Made by a program: the position numbers and the translations under genes. This document shows, piece after piece, positions 37,582-49,226 of a DNA stretch of 64,000 nt (its first letter is position 1; the number at the start of each line of letters is the position of its first letter). Below the pieces are notes generated by a model. It saw nothing but the letters and a program-made list of their open reading frames with translations. It searched no databases and was not told the origin of the DNA. The DNA is from Musa acuminata AAA Group (taxonomy: Eukaryota; Streptophyta; Magnoliopsida; Zingiberales; Musaceae). Where the stretch lies: positions 24,943,501 to 25,007,500 of the forward strand of contig NC_088339.1 in assembly GCF_036884655.1 (NCBI RefSeq), written 5' to 3'.

Positions 37582-38897
37582 TCCTCTGTAAATTGACAAC
37601 CTCCGTACTCTGATTTTGTTGCTTGATTGAGCTGAACCTTAAATCTGCATCTGGACGACATCTAATTGTTTTGAGAATTCTCCTTTCCTTGTCAAGCCTA
37701 ATCTGTCTGCATCACACGTTTAATCGTCAGGATGCTAAATGTTGGTTCTTGGAGCCACCTCAGATCTCTCCTGCTGTGTATTCGAGGTAACATGTTTCTG
37801 ATGGTTTTCCACTCACTCTGAACATTTTGCATCTATCTGATGCTATCCCATTTGTATGATATAGCTGCCTTCCTGTTCTGCATTCTTAATGTAAAGGTAT
37901 CAGCCTCAAATCTTACTTCTTTTGATTAGGGTAGGTTAGCATTCTGTGAAACATGAACAGGCTAGGATCAGTCGATCAGCTGCACAGGGCGATTGAGGGG
38001 ACAGGGAAACCCGCTCAGATTCATTGTGTGTCCCACGACAGAAAGCTGCCACGTGTCTTGTTTGCCCAAATGTAGGCCACAACTCTTGTCCCTTCCGTGC
38101 GAGGATCAGCTATTCTGATTCGAACAGGGAACAAGGAAATCGGGTCATTTGGGCCAAACCAAATGAACCGCACCTGACTTGTGCACCGCGTGAGGATCGG
38201 TTGTGTCGGTCGACACGGGAGACGGGAAAGATGATACGGTCCACCTCATCCATCACTCCTCGTCTCCTATATATTTGTACTGGCCCGTTCTTTCCCGGGC
38301 GAACCCATCTCAAATTCCCAGAGGGAAGAGAGAAGGGATCAGAGACGGCGAAAGGGGATCTGGATGAGGTGGCGAACACTGGCGTTCTCGGAGCCGGACG
38401 GGTCTCCGATCTGATCTCCCCCAACAAGAAGGTCGGATCTCGGATCACTGTTCTTTAGTTCACTTGGATTTTGAGCAGAATTGCTTTGGTTCGTTCTTTG
38501 TGGGATTCGATTCTGATGAGTTTTACCTCGTCCTGGTCGTTTTGTTCTTCTACGAGTTCGTCAAACGATTTCCATCTCATCTGGTTCCAGTGTATCATCT
38601 TCCAAATTTTCGTCTTCTATTTTTTCTTTTCCCCTCTCGATCTTACTCCCGATCTCCCCTTTTTTCAATTATAGGAATCAATTATTTTCATTTTTATTTG
38701 AAAACGTAATTCTATTTTTCAATCATGTTATCAACTTCGTTTTTTAAATATTCGAATGGCGCTATTCGTCTCTCCCCCTTCAAACTTAAAAGACGGTAAT
38801 CAGGTCATTTCAAATCTTAGAAGCGGCATATCATCTTATGAAATCCATTTCAAAAGCGTATTATGGTCAATTTCATTTTGAGAGGTAAGCTGAACCG
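37582..38897 (+). promoter_or_regulatory. Promoter and leader of the CCCH zinc-finger gene
   Basis: GCCACGTGTC at 38048-38057 is a strong G-box/ABRE-type element. A TATA box candidate TATATATTT lies at 38268-38276. A GC-rich leader at about 38300-38440 includes AACAAGAAG|GTCGG, a possible donor for a leader intron ending just before the ATG at 38898. ABA or stress responsiveness is an inference from the ABRE core only. Confidence 0.5.
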
Positions 38898-40709
38898 ATG
38901 GAGCCGCATCGGGTGGGCGGCGATCGGACGGTCAGCATCGACGCATCAGGATCATGGAATGAGCTGTCGTCGATCCGACGGCGGAGGCTCTCCTCCCCCT
39001 CGCCGAGCGCCTTCCTCACCCCCGCCTTCGACGCCTGCGCCACCGCCACCCTCAGCTCCTCCGGCATCGGCGGCGGCGCCGACAGCTCCCTCGACCTCGA
39101 CCCCTCCCTGCTCCGCTACACCCGCTTCCGGCCTCATCTCTCCCCTTCCGACTCATCCGATCTCAGGTCGACGTCGACGAGGCGGCGCCTCCTCCAACTC
39201 CGATCCTCCCTGAGCTCGTTTCCGTCTTCCTCGGCGGAGGGGGGCTGCTGCTTCGTCTCGCCGCTCTCCCCCATCGACAACCTCCCGGTGCACATGACGC
39301 CGCTCACGATGCAGGTGGGGGAGGACGTGGTGGTGATGGACGGGGTGCTGGTTAGCGACGCCGAGACTACCAGCCGGCGGAGTCTACACAGGACGGAGGC
39401 CTGCCGCGCCTGGGACGAGAACGGGATCTGCCGCTACGGTTCCAAATGCCAGGTAAGCTTCTAATACTGCCAGGTCCCTGCGGATATCAAAATGTCCGAG
39501 AACAGATGGAACTCGGAATAGTAGCAAAGATGGTAGTCTTTCAGTCGGAGTGGGAGAGTATAAATGATTCGGTCGAAATCCAAACACCATTAGTGACAGT
39601 TGTTGAAGTAGTCGAGATGTAAGGAACTCCCTCTATCTGTCTTTATGATCTGTAAGGATTCAGAACGGCAATGAACAGAGACAGTTAGTTCTGTGCGTCT
39701 CTTTCTTTTGATGTATTTAATCTTATTCTTTTCCTAAAAATTATCTTTTTATTTGGTTGATCTAATTTGTTGGCTTCGAACTCGACAGTTTGCTCATGGG
39801 AAGGAGGAGCTGCGCGGTGGTCGCCGCTCTGTGAAACAAGCATCTGAGGTAAACAATAATCATCGTCTTTTCTTGATAGCAAGTAAAACATATATGGTTT
39901 AGCTCGGAGTTATCATGCGAAGTACGAGCACAAAGTATAAGAGGATTATGATTAATGGTGCCTCGACTTGTATATTTGCATTCATTTTCTTCAGGTAAAG
40001 AGTGAGTTTTATTTAACAGATTTAAAGAGGATGAATGCATATGAAGTGCATGTGAAGGTAAAAGATTCAGAGATAAAAGATAAATAAAATGTTTTCTTGA
40101 GTCAGAAATAGTAGCAAGTGGAAGTCAGGGAAGAAAAAAATAAGGGAATATTAATTTTTTTCTTTTTATTTTATTAATATTAATAAAAGATTCAGACAAG
40201 GAGAAAATCCTTGTCTTTCCTCTTCATTCACTGTTATTAAACATCCTGTCGCGTTTCAGGTACCAGCTATGCGTTCCGGCCGAAGCCGAACCCAGTTCGG
40301 CTCTATTCTTCCATCTGCAGCATCGAGTTATGCTGTGTTCGGCTCTCTTCTTCCATCTGCAGCATCGAGTTATGCTGTCTATGATGCTGCTGCTGGAGTA
40401 ACCACGAGAAATGTTGCTCCACCTGCTGCCATTAACAATCACTTGACAGCGGACGCAGACTACCAGCGGCTGATCATTCCGGCCCCGAACCAAGCATCTC
40501 CTGCTGCATCAGCCGGAGCTATGGCCGCTCCCTCGACTGCAGAGGCTGACTGCAAGCTGCAAACAACTCCTCTTTCTTCTCCACAATCAACAGAGCCGTC
40601 GTTTCAATGGCCCATGACAGAAGCGGAGGATGATCAGATATCTCGGATCCTGTATGGCCCCAGCCAGCGCCGGAGGCTCCCAGTCTTCACTCAGTTCTGC
40701 CCAGAGTGA
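38898..40709 (+). CDS. CCCH zinc-finger protein (TIS11/TTP-like) with a single finger
   Basis: Exons 38898-39452, 39789-39848 and 40260-40709 join in phase 0 to give 354 residues. The finger is C-x8-C-x5-C-x3-H (Cys169, Cys178, Cys184, His188) in TEACRAWDENGICRYGSKCQ followed by FAHGKEEL, a typical RNA-binding CCCH lead-in. TIS11-type plant proteins normally carry a second CCCH finger about 18 residues downstream (introduced by YKTE.C). Here GKEELR is followed by GGRRSVKQASE and a low-complexity Ala/Ser/Pro tail, so the second finger is missing. The tail holds a 14-residue tandem duplication (GSILPSAASSYAVF / GSLLPSAASSYAVY). The first exon is GC-rich. No stop or frameshift is seen. It may be functional with altered RNA binding, or at an early stage of decay. 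Confidence 0.85.
40299..40382 (+). repeat. In-frame 42-bp tandem duplication inside the CCCH coding sequence
   Basis: Units 40299-40340 and 40341-40382 differ at only a few bases. Both start GGCTCT.TTCTTCCATCTG and encode GS(I/L)LPSAASSYAV(F/Y). Confidence 0.95.
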
Positions 40710-41585
40710 GTTCCACTGCTACCACCATCTCCTTACTGCTGCTATTCCTCTTTACAAATCCTTCATGGGCCCTCTTATTCTTGCATACTATTGGTACATT
40801 TCACCACTCGACACTAAAGGTAGCTTTACATCAAGGTCTAATACAAACACAAAATTTTCAGCTGAGTTTGACAAAATTTCTCTAGACGATGCCAAACCAA
40901 GTTGACTATGGCAGAGCCATTCCATGCATTTGTACATTCTTTGATCTTGTTTTGGTCTGGTCACTGCTATTGATGAGTTTGGAGCATCCATCACCTCACC
41001 TCCAAAAATATAGCATGAGCACATAGATATGGCCATCGAACTAAAAACCCTAAATCGATGGCCATGGAACTCTTCAATGCATGAGGAAATGTCTCCATCT
41101 CATTCTCAGCCAAGTATTAGAAATAAGTTGAGATCAACAAATTCGTTTAATGTACATGTAGCAAAACTTGCCAACTATCATCTAAAACAGAAACATCCAA
41201 AGTTGCATGCATGTCCCTGTGCTGACTCAATAGTCCAATTTTTTACTGCTCTCACAAGTATGTACAACAGTATTAAGTAGAAAACTGCAATCAGCATATA
41301 TGTCCACAAAACTGTCACAGAGCCTTGCACCCAGTGCTGTGGCAGATTGACTAAAATTAGACATGATCTGCAGAAGAATTGTGCAACACAAACTGTACAT
41401 GATAAAAAAAAGATTTAAAACAGTTCAAACTGTGACCACAACAAATACAAGGGAATTACCAATCTCTTGCAGTAGAAAAATCCTATCTCCCGCTATATAG
41501 AACAGCTTTAAAGCGTCGCGTACGTGAAATGTTTTGTTTGCAGCAGTACTCTGAGACAAGGAAATGTATATGATGGTTCAAACTC
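40710..41585. other. Convergent intergenic region
   Basis: Lies between the 3' ends of the CCCH gene (plus) and the sphingoid hydroxylase gene (minus); it should hold both 3' UTRs. No gene recognised. Confidence 0.5.
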
Positions 41586-43582
41586 TTAGTCTTTCAAAGG
41601 TCTTGCTTCTAACCCACCTTGTCGACGAGTGACTAAGCTGTACGGCATGTATGTCCCAAGCATCCTGTCCCAAACTGAGAAGAATGGCTGCGAGTAGTTG
41701 TATTTAGATCCTTGTAGCTGATGGTGGATGTCGTGATAGGCTGTGTTGTTCTGAAAGAACATGTGGAAGATATTACCGGGCAACCAAAGGCCACAGTGAT
41801 CATCTATAGTCTTGATTACAGCAAAGCAGAAAAAGAACACAGCAGTACGTGGTGTCATCCCTGTGATCAGGAATGACATGGCGCCACCAAAGGTGTCAAG
41901 GAGGAGACCCTCCAATGGGTGGTTGTAGAGTGCTCCAACTGCATAAGGAACAACCAGGCGGTGATGCTGGGAGTGAATATGACGGTACAGGAACTTGTTG
42001 TGGTGCATGTATCGGTGCACAAAATACTGCCATGTATCCATTACTAACATTGCCATGAAGACCTGCAAGATTTGAACTGGAATAGATGGTTGAACAGGCA
42101 CCCCCAACAAGCTTGCCTGGGCAGTCACCTGCAACAAAGACGTGTGGAGTCTTACATCAATCACAGAAGTATCACCAATCAAATAAATTCTTTTTTCATC
42201 AAATTCAGCATCCTCATACAAACAATTAATGCTAACTGTAAATCAATACAATGCAGAATACTTAACCAAGCCTAGGAACTTTCATAAATTAAGCACAAAA
42301 AAAAGTCATATGTATGTTTTAGGACCTTTGCCTCGAGCAATGTAACCAACTCTTAGAAATTGCAGATGCAATTGAGTCACCACATATGTTTTCAGACTCG
42401 AGAGTCAAGGAGATGAAGGATTGATTAAGGTGCATCACTGGTATAATTGTCGTAAACATAAATCTGGTGTCAGGACACCTCATACAATATATATTCCATG
42501 GTAAGGTCTTCATGGTAACTCTTTTTCCCTATGGTTCAACATATGGTGTGATGTTTCCATTATGCATCATCGGAATGAAATTTCCATTCACATGTGGAAT
42601 GTCCTCAATTAATTTGAAGACAAAAACTAGCGGTCATGAACGTGGCGTACGACTCCTGCCAAAGTAGGGTCTCCTTACCTCTCTGTATTGTATACATAAA
42701 GATACTGTTTGCGTGACTCGAATATTGCCAATGTTATAGAAGAACATCCTTACCATCGTACAAAGTCCCCCCCAGAACATCTACTAATCATCGAACTTTC
42801 AAATCGTCTCCCACAAAGGCACCTTTGTACACACGCTTCAGTATAAGCATAGTAAATGGCCCTTACATTTTTCTAGTACATACTGGAAATCCACTTCTTC
42901 AGTATAAGCATAGTAAACGCATTCATAACAAATGAGGTTTTTAAACGATCTAATATTTGAGCTAAGAGATGTCATCCCCACCGTAATATTTTTGAAGCAA
43001 TATTTCTAAGATTACTGCCACATCAAACAAAAGCAACAGCTTCAGGGAGGCATATCATCGTCCAGGGAACAACTTCACAATTAGATCAAGCAAAATCTTA
43101 CCATCACAAGCTCGACTCACTTTCTTCTAGGAAATAGTTGAGTTGCATTATAACCAAAATCACCTCAAGCATGTTATCAAAGAACAATCATAAGAAGTAT
43201 TTTCTATTGCATACGCGAAAACAAACAAAAGTGAATCAAACATACGCACCTAATTATCTTTAAAAGTCAAACCTACCCAACAAAAAGAGTTGGTTGTTTT
43301 GCAGGCATATTGTTCGACACAAGTCTTAAGAAAGGGCATATGAATTCTCACCAAGAAGAGCACTTGTGCGACGGTTGCTTGGACGAGCTGTTGCAACAGT
43401 ACGCCCTTCACCACAGTCGACAGCGTCACCAGGTTCTTCTGCTCCTCTTCTTTCTCGGTGTGCAATCGGTAGCGGTCCAACCGCGGCAGGAGCTGGTAGA
43501 AGCCGGCGTAGAGCCAGTAAACGACGATAGGGGCGAACGTGCCCATCACGTCGTCGCTCACATACCCTTCCCAAAACACCAT
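41586..43582 (-). CDS. Sphingoid base C4-hydroxylase (sterol desaturase/fatty acid hydroxylase family)
   Basis: Two exons on the minus strand, 43582-43352 and 42128-41586, joined in phase 0 across a 1.2-kb intron, encode 257 residues, the usual length for plant SBH proteins. The N-terminus (MVFWEGYVSDDVMGTFAPIV) starts a membrane segment, and EEEEQKNLV-type residues follow. The di-iron histidine boxes are complete: HRYMHH (115-120), HSQHH (129-133) and HDIHH (209-213). The enzyme 4-hydroxylates dihydrosphingosine to phytosphingosine at the ER, using cytochrome b5. An alternative upstream in-frame ATG at 43597 would add five residues; I prefer 43582 by comparison with family N-termini. Intact. 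Confidence 0.93.
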
Positions 43583-43649
43583 CTTCTCAAGAATCACAAG
43601 TCCAATTAGGGTTCCGCTTCGATCATAGGATCCCAGGAAAAGGTAACTC

Positions 43650-43890
43650 GAGCACTAAGGGGAAGAACTCGGGTTGAGCTTGGCCTGCGACCCAGAACCA
43701 ATTCGGGGAAACGTAGGATTTTCTAGGGTTTCTGGCACCGAATTCGGGGAAACGTCGGATCTCCTAGGGTTTCTGCGGATTAAAAGAGAACCGGTTAAGG
43801 CATAACGACCGCCACGAGAAAAACAATCGAGATTTCTTGTCAGAGCCCGAGCACCATGGGGAAGAACTCGAGGTTGCACTTCGCCTGCGA
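43650..43890. repeat. Imperfect duplications in the hydroxylase 5' region
   Basis: ATTCGGGGAAACGT.GGAT.T and its flanks occur at 43701 and 43742 (41 bp apart). A longer block starting GAGCAC..GGGGAAGAACTCG occurs at 43650 and 43849 (199 bp apart). Both lie within 310 bp upstream of the start codon, so transcription-start or 5' UTR sequence has been duplicated. Confidence 0.8.
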
Positions 43891-44026
43891 CCTAAGAAGA
43901 TTAAAGAGACGATCCGAGGATCGGAATTATAGGTTGGATGTTTTAAGAGTTTCGCGGATGAAAGCACCAGTTTGATCGGTAGAACTCCGGAAGAAGAAAA
44001 AAGATATTTTTTTCGGTGATGCGATC

Positions 44027-44029
<3 letters not shown>

Positions 44030-44081
<52 letters not shown>
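44030..44081. repeat. (AG)n microsatellite
   Basis: About 25 AG units in the upstream region of the sphingoid hydroxylase gene, on that gene's minus strand a (CT)n tract. Confidence 0.95.
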
Positions 44082-44083
<2 letters not shown>

Positions 44084-44374
44084 GGAGGAAACGGAGTGGG
44101 GATCTGATTCGATTCTTACGAGATTTTTGTTGGCGGGGGATTCTTGTTGTTCTTCTGGTAAGCGCGACGGAAGCCGCCCCTCCCCTTCCGTCTCCCCCCG
44201 TTCCGTCGAAGCGCGACGACGGCGGCGTCGACGGGCGAATGACTTCTCCTACCATTACTTTTTCGCATCGTGGGGCCCGCGTCGTTCGGCCAACTGTCGC
44301 AGGGCTTTTAAAGAGATTCTTCGACGGTAAAATTATTTTATATTATCATTATTATATATAGCATGATAACGTGT

Positions 44375-44446
44375 GGATCCGTGGCGCAATGGTAGCGCGT
44401 CTGACTCCAGATCAGAAGGTTGCGTGTTCGATTCACGTCGGGTTCA
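44375..44446 (+). tRNA. tRNA-Trp (anticodon CCA)
   Basis: 72 nt, no intron. Acceptor stem GGATCCG pairs with CGGGTTC, with G-U pairs. The D-arm is GGCGCAATGGTAGCGC. The anticodon stem-loop is TCTGA-CTCCAGA-TCAGA with CCA at the reading position. The T-arm contains the canonical GTTCGATTC. A-box (TGGCGCAATGG) and B-box (GTTCGATTC) internal promoters are intact. Flanks are AT-rich, and a T-run suitable for Pol III termination is weak, so transcription is likely but not certain. Confidence 0.95.
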
Positions 44447-44778
44447 AAACTCTGATCCATATTTATTTTTATTGTAGAAGACTTATTTTTATTGTAGAAG
44501 ACGAGAGAGAAAGAAAGGCTTTATTGGTCTCACGCAAACAGTAGAATGCTTCCATTTGGATGTGTCTTACATTAAATTATCTATTCTTTATTGCACCATG
44601 TTTTCCTTGGACTGTTTGAGATATGCGCGTGTGCATAGAAAGTACATGAATAAGAAAAAAAAATAAAAAAATGAATGATGTGATTTCAATCCATGATTTC
44701 ATTAATTTTATTAAAAAAAAACTATTTTCACATCCTTACCTTTTCTCATTTCTTATTCTTTTTATAAGAAAATATTTT

Positions 44779-44995
44779 GATAATAAAATAACCCTTATTA
44801 TTGTCAAATTATTGTGGATTATTGTTTGTTATTATAGAATAATATTGTTGGTATCTTTCTCGGTGCAACGTAAAGATCCGTATGTGATAATAAAATAACC
44901 CTTATTATCGTCAATTTATTGTGGATTATTGTTTGTTATTATAGAAAAATATTGTTGGTATCTTTCTCGGTACAACGTAAACATGATCCATATGT
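44779..44995. repeat. Tandem duplication, unit about 107 bp
   Basis: Copies begin GATAATAAAATAACCCTTAT at 44779 and 44886 and remain highly similar through ..TTTCTCGGT.CAACGTAAA. No coding content. Confidence 0.93.
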
Positions 44996-45130
44996 AACGA
45001 CTCGTTTATATGATTTTTCCATACTCGTTCCTTACACTAAGGTCAAAAGGAACTTAGTACCAAAGTCTATCACCTTTAATTTGGAGTTAAAAGTATGTTT
45101 TAATCTTGATCTTAGGATAAATAATATCCC

Positions 45131-45400
45131 ATAAAGATTTCATAAGGGAGGTAGCTCGTAACCGACTCGAACTGTCCCTAGATCTCTAGAAATATTTCTA
45201 TAAATATTTTACTAAGAGAATCGTTAATAATCGATCCAAATTACCTCTTGACTTTTGAGAATATCCCTATGAATATTCTGTATAGAAGACGGTTCGTAAC
45301 GGACTTGAACTATCCTATAGATTTTTAAGAATATTCCTATGAATATTTTATTGGGAAGGTAACTCTATAACTGACTTGAGTTATCTTTTGAAGTCCTATT
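45131..45400. repeat. Decayed tandem array, unit about 70 bp
   Basis: Three to four degenerate units carry a GAATAT.CCTATGAATATT core (near 45190, 45260 and 45325) followed by GTAAC.GACT.GA.CTATC. They resemble a diverged satellite or an internal LTR repeat. No coding sequence was seen. Confidence 0.75.
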
Positions 45401-46490
45401 CACATGGGCAGGTTATTTGGGTCTTTATCTTCCTATTAGTGATCGTATATTCTCTATCATTTATTATAATTTTAAATTTTATATATATATTTAAATTATT
45501 AATATAGTTTTATATTTATTTAAGGAGATAAAAGGACACTAATCAACAAATCATATGGGTTATTAAAAATCATCAATAACAACAAATTAACATACACAAA
45601 CCGATAAAAAAAAGATTAATATTTTCTTTTGATTTGAGTTTAAGATGCAAAATTAAGATCAATCGCATGTATTCATTCAATTTAATGCAAAAGATAATTC
45701 TCCTGATAATTTAATAATCATAACAATCGAATTATAGAGTTTAACTCAACGGTTAAATAATAAAAATCCAGGTTTTGTATTATGAATATGCAATTTAATG
45801 GGACAAATATACGTGAAATCAATTGGGTGGAAGGGAGATGCGATGTAGATTTAGCAACGACGCGAAATAACTGTCACAGGGCAGTGAACCGGTGTGCGAT
45901 GAGCCGGGCGGCGATGGACCGACCAACGCCCATAACTGCCGTCACTAGAAAGATCATAACAAAAGGTCCGGTTCTACTGATTGAGAGCCAAAACGGCCCC
46001 CATCTCTCTCCTCTTATTTCTCTCTTCCTCTCCATTCTCTCTCTCTCCCTATATAATCCTCCTCCTTTCTTCCACGTTTCCTCCGCCACCACCTCCCCCC
46101 CAACATCACTTGTCTTCTTCCTCTCATTCTCTGGGAGGTATGCATGCACGTGTGATCTCAAACACAGCCTTTCCAATCTCTTCTTTTGAATTTTACAGGA
46201 TCTGCAGTTCTAAATTTTATTATTATTATTATTGTATTTGTCTTCCAATTCTACAATAAAATTCTTTGTTACGTGGATCATTAGACGTATTTGTCTTCCA
46301 TTTCATGAGCAAATTTCGAGTTTTTTTTTATTCTCAAATGCTATTGATCGACAATTCTGTGACAATGATCGGTGTATCGCAGGATGCAGTTGCAATTTTC
46401 TATGTTAATGTCGATGGAAGTGATGTAAATTTCGATGGGACTGAGATGTTCTTGTTTCAGATACTCCAATTTTACGAGCCCGAGAAGGTC
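45401..46490 (+). promoter_or_regulatory. Intergenic DNA leading into the bZIP promoter and 5' UTR
   Basis: AT-rich to about 45780, then a mixed region with CTATATAATCC at about 46049 as a TATA candidate and CT-rich leader sequence. GGGAGGTATGC near 46131-46143 could be a leader-intron donor, and TTGTTTCAG at about 46452-46460 an acceptor, placing the bZIP ATG at 46491 in exon 2 of the transcript. The open frame from 46266 to the ATG is in frame but crosses this acceptor, and its residues do not resemble the family. Confidence 0.5.
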
Positions 46491-48278
46491 ATGGGGAACA
46501 GAGGTCAAGCCTCTGCTTGCCCGCCGCGAGCCCTCGTCGCACAGGGCTCGCTGCACACCATCACCTTCGACGACGTCCAACAACACCTGTCTGAGTTGGG
46601 GAAGCCGCTGAATTCCATGAACTTGGATGAACTGTTGAATTCGGTCATGGCAGTGGAGCAGCAGATCCAAGCTCCGTCTTCTTCTTCCTCTTCCTCTTCG
46701 TCGTCCTCGTCGTCGTCATCGTGCACCACCAACGCTTCCTCGGTCCCTCCGGGAAACTACGACCTGAATTGCCCGCTCAGCCACAAGACCGTCGACGAGG
46801 TGTGGCGCGAGATCATGCGGCACGAAGAGCAAGGCAACGCGGAGGGCGCCGAGACGTTCGGGGAGACGACGCTGGAGGATTTCCTGGTCCGGGCCGGCGC
46901 CATCAACGTCGGCGCTCCCAACTGCGGTGGTGGGATCGACGGGGACTCCCCGCCTCTGCTGCCGATGGACCCGGTGGTGCAGCAGCAGCAGCAGCAGGAG
47001 GAGTGGCTCCGGTACCAGTTGACCACCGCTCAACACCAGCAGCAGAGCCAACCCATGTCGCTCTTGGAGACAGGCCTGCCGTTGTTCGCCAACGCGGTCA
47101 TAAATGCAGGGCTGTGCGACCACCAGCTCGTCGTCAAGCCTGCCTCATCGGACTCCAAAATGACCAGCGAGCGGCAGAGAAGCGACGAGAAGACGATCGA
47201 TAAGATCACGGAGAGGAGGCAGAAGAGGATGATAAAGAATCGAGAGTCGGCAGCTCGATCGCGTGCACGAAAGCAGGTGTCTATATATCCACACATTACA
47301 TAGATTTGGTTGCATCGTCTCTTATGCATTGGATCGCAGGCTTATATAAAGCAATTGGAAGAGGAGGTGATGCAATTGACCAACACCAACAAGCGGCTCA
47401 AGAAACAGAAGGTATGAACGGAATTAAGAAGAAGGTTCTCTTTTAGAACACAGAAGCACGATCTGAGTTGGATAGCAAATCTGACCAACCGCACAAACTT
47501 CCTTCCATGGACTGATTGTACATATCTTAATTTCCAAAGCTTTTATGCTTCGAAAAAAAAATCCTCCTAAGATATAGAATTCCTTCGATCAATGCATCCA
47601 CAATTCATTTCTCTGCAGGCGCCAAACTCCTAATTCATTGCAGCACTCTTCCAAGAACATCTTTGATCTTTTTTTTTTTGGTTATTTGCTTCAGAAGAAG
47701 AAGAATGGTAGTCTAATTATCATATGCTACATCGAAACACCCAAATCTTATTACTGAATACCTTCCCGTGAGATGTATCTCACTGTTAGGCACAAAGGCA
47801 TTCACCATGAACCAATTTAAGTGTTCTGTTGATTGGAACACCACCCAAGCTCGTTAGCTGTAATGTGGATCAGAACACAGAATTCAACTAAAACCTACGC
47901 ATGGAAAATGATAATAAGGTGAATTTAAATGTTTTCTTAAATGAATGAATCATTGGGAGTAGCAATAATGATGTTCGTTCTAAGACAAAGAAGAGGTTTT
48001 CATCAACTAAGCGGGGTAAATTCTTCAGGTTTCCACATCTGTAATTTGCTGATCTTGCGATTGCTGGATGTGACTAATTTGTTTCAGAGACTGCACAGAA
48101 GTAGAATTTTGCATCATGATCATGCATTTTTCTTTGTGACAATGGATTCCTCAAAATGGAGATATGAGCTAATGGTTCATCATGCTGCCTCTTTCAGGAA
48201 GAAGAGATGGCGTTGCGGGTCACTCCGCCATCAGAGCCGAGATACCAATTACGGCGTACGAGCTCTGCAAAATTTTGA
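46491..48278 (+). CDS. ABI5/AREB-type bZIP transcription factor (group A)
   Basis: Coding exons 46491-47276, 47340-47411 and 48198-48278 stay in phase and give 312 residues. Group A signature blocks appear in order: LHTITFDDVQQHLSELGKPL with NSMNLDELL (residues about 21-50, containing SnRK2-type sites), VDEVWREI, TLEDFLVRAGA, then the basic region ERRQKRMIKNRESAARSRAR (about 240-260) and the zipper YIKQLEEEVMQLTNTNKRL. The last exon ends with EPRYQLRRTSSAKF, the conserved C4 block where a 14-3-3/SnRK2 site lies. Group A factors bind ABREs (ACGTG) in ABA signalling. A serine run (about residues 63-77) coded by TCT/TCG repeats and a Gln run lie between the blocks. Intact. Confidence 0.94.
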
Positions 48279-49226
48279 GCTCCAACGTGCTCCAGTTTTG
48301 ACAAGATTCTTACTTCTTTGAACACCATGATATATTTAGTTAATCCAACACAAACATTTGGCTTCTTATATCGATCTTTCATCTTTGAGGTTTCAAATAA
48401 GAGAAACTGAAGAGGGAAAAGAAATGTCTTTTTTGTTCAAACCAGTCTTTATATACCTACCTATGTGCATTTTTTTTCTTCTTTTTATGCATTGTTTTCA
48501 CTAATAAAGATGCTTTTCATTCATTGTATCGAATCAATAACATAAAAATGAAATTTTTGTTCTTGTTTTTTTCCCTTCATTCACTTAATCTTTGGATTTT
48601 AGTTCCTTTTTTTTTTCTTGTCTTAATCCTGAGGGATAGATAGAGATGGCCAGACTCCATGTTCCTTGTCCATCGCTGACTGATCTCCTTTGTTTCCCCT
48701 CCTATCGATTTGTTCTTAGCAATCGCCACATTGCTGCTTGCCTAGCCATCAAAAGACACAACTCCGTACTGATCCATCGTTCATTATCGTCAAGCGAAAT
48801 TAATGAACAGGGGACGGCTCTTGCTTGATGGATGTGCGTTCCAAATCATTCTCGGCCACCAACAGTGGAGGTTCAAGGCAGCCAACCAGGTGAGAGTGAG
48901 GACCCCGGTTCCTTTTTTACTGTTAAATCTCCAACACAGGAGCTTCTTTTACTATCTCTTTCAGGAATAATGGATTTTGAGTTGGATTCCTTTGACTCTT
49001 TTGGTGGGGAATCTGAGGAATGGAGGTCGATCCCGGTGGCTTCAGAAGGTGGACTTTTAGAAGTGGTGGGGGACGAACCATTGATGGCCTCCTGTTTGCA
49101 GTGCCTTCAGGATTTCTTACTTCACTGGATGCAAAGTTTTATTTCATCACCATGAAGGCCATGAATCAGAGTTTCGACAAGGTTCATTTATTGCAACCAA
49201 ACCATTGCTTGAAGATAGCTTACACC
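48279..49226. other. Convergent intergenic region
   Basis: Contains the 3' UTRs of the bZIP gene (plus) and the sulfate transporter (minus). ORFs at 48646-48828 and 48832-49155 have no recognised similarity. No RNA gene seen. Confidence 0.5.

Noticed and set aside
46266..46490. N-terminal extension of the bZIP ORF
   Set aside because: It crosses a good 3' splice acceptor at about 46460 and does not resemble group A bZIP N-termini; MGNRGQ at 46491 does.
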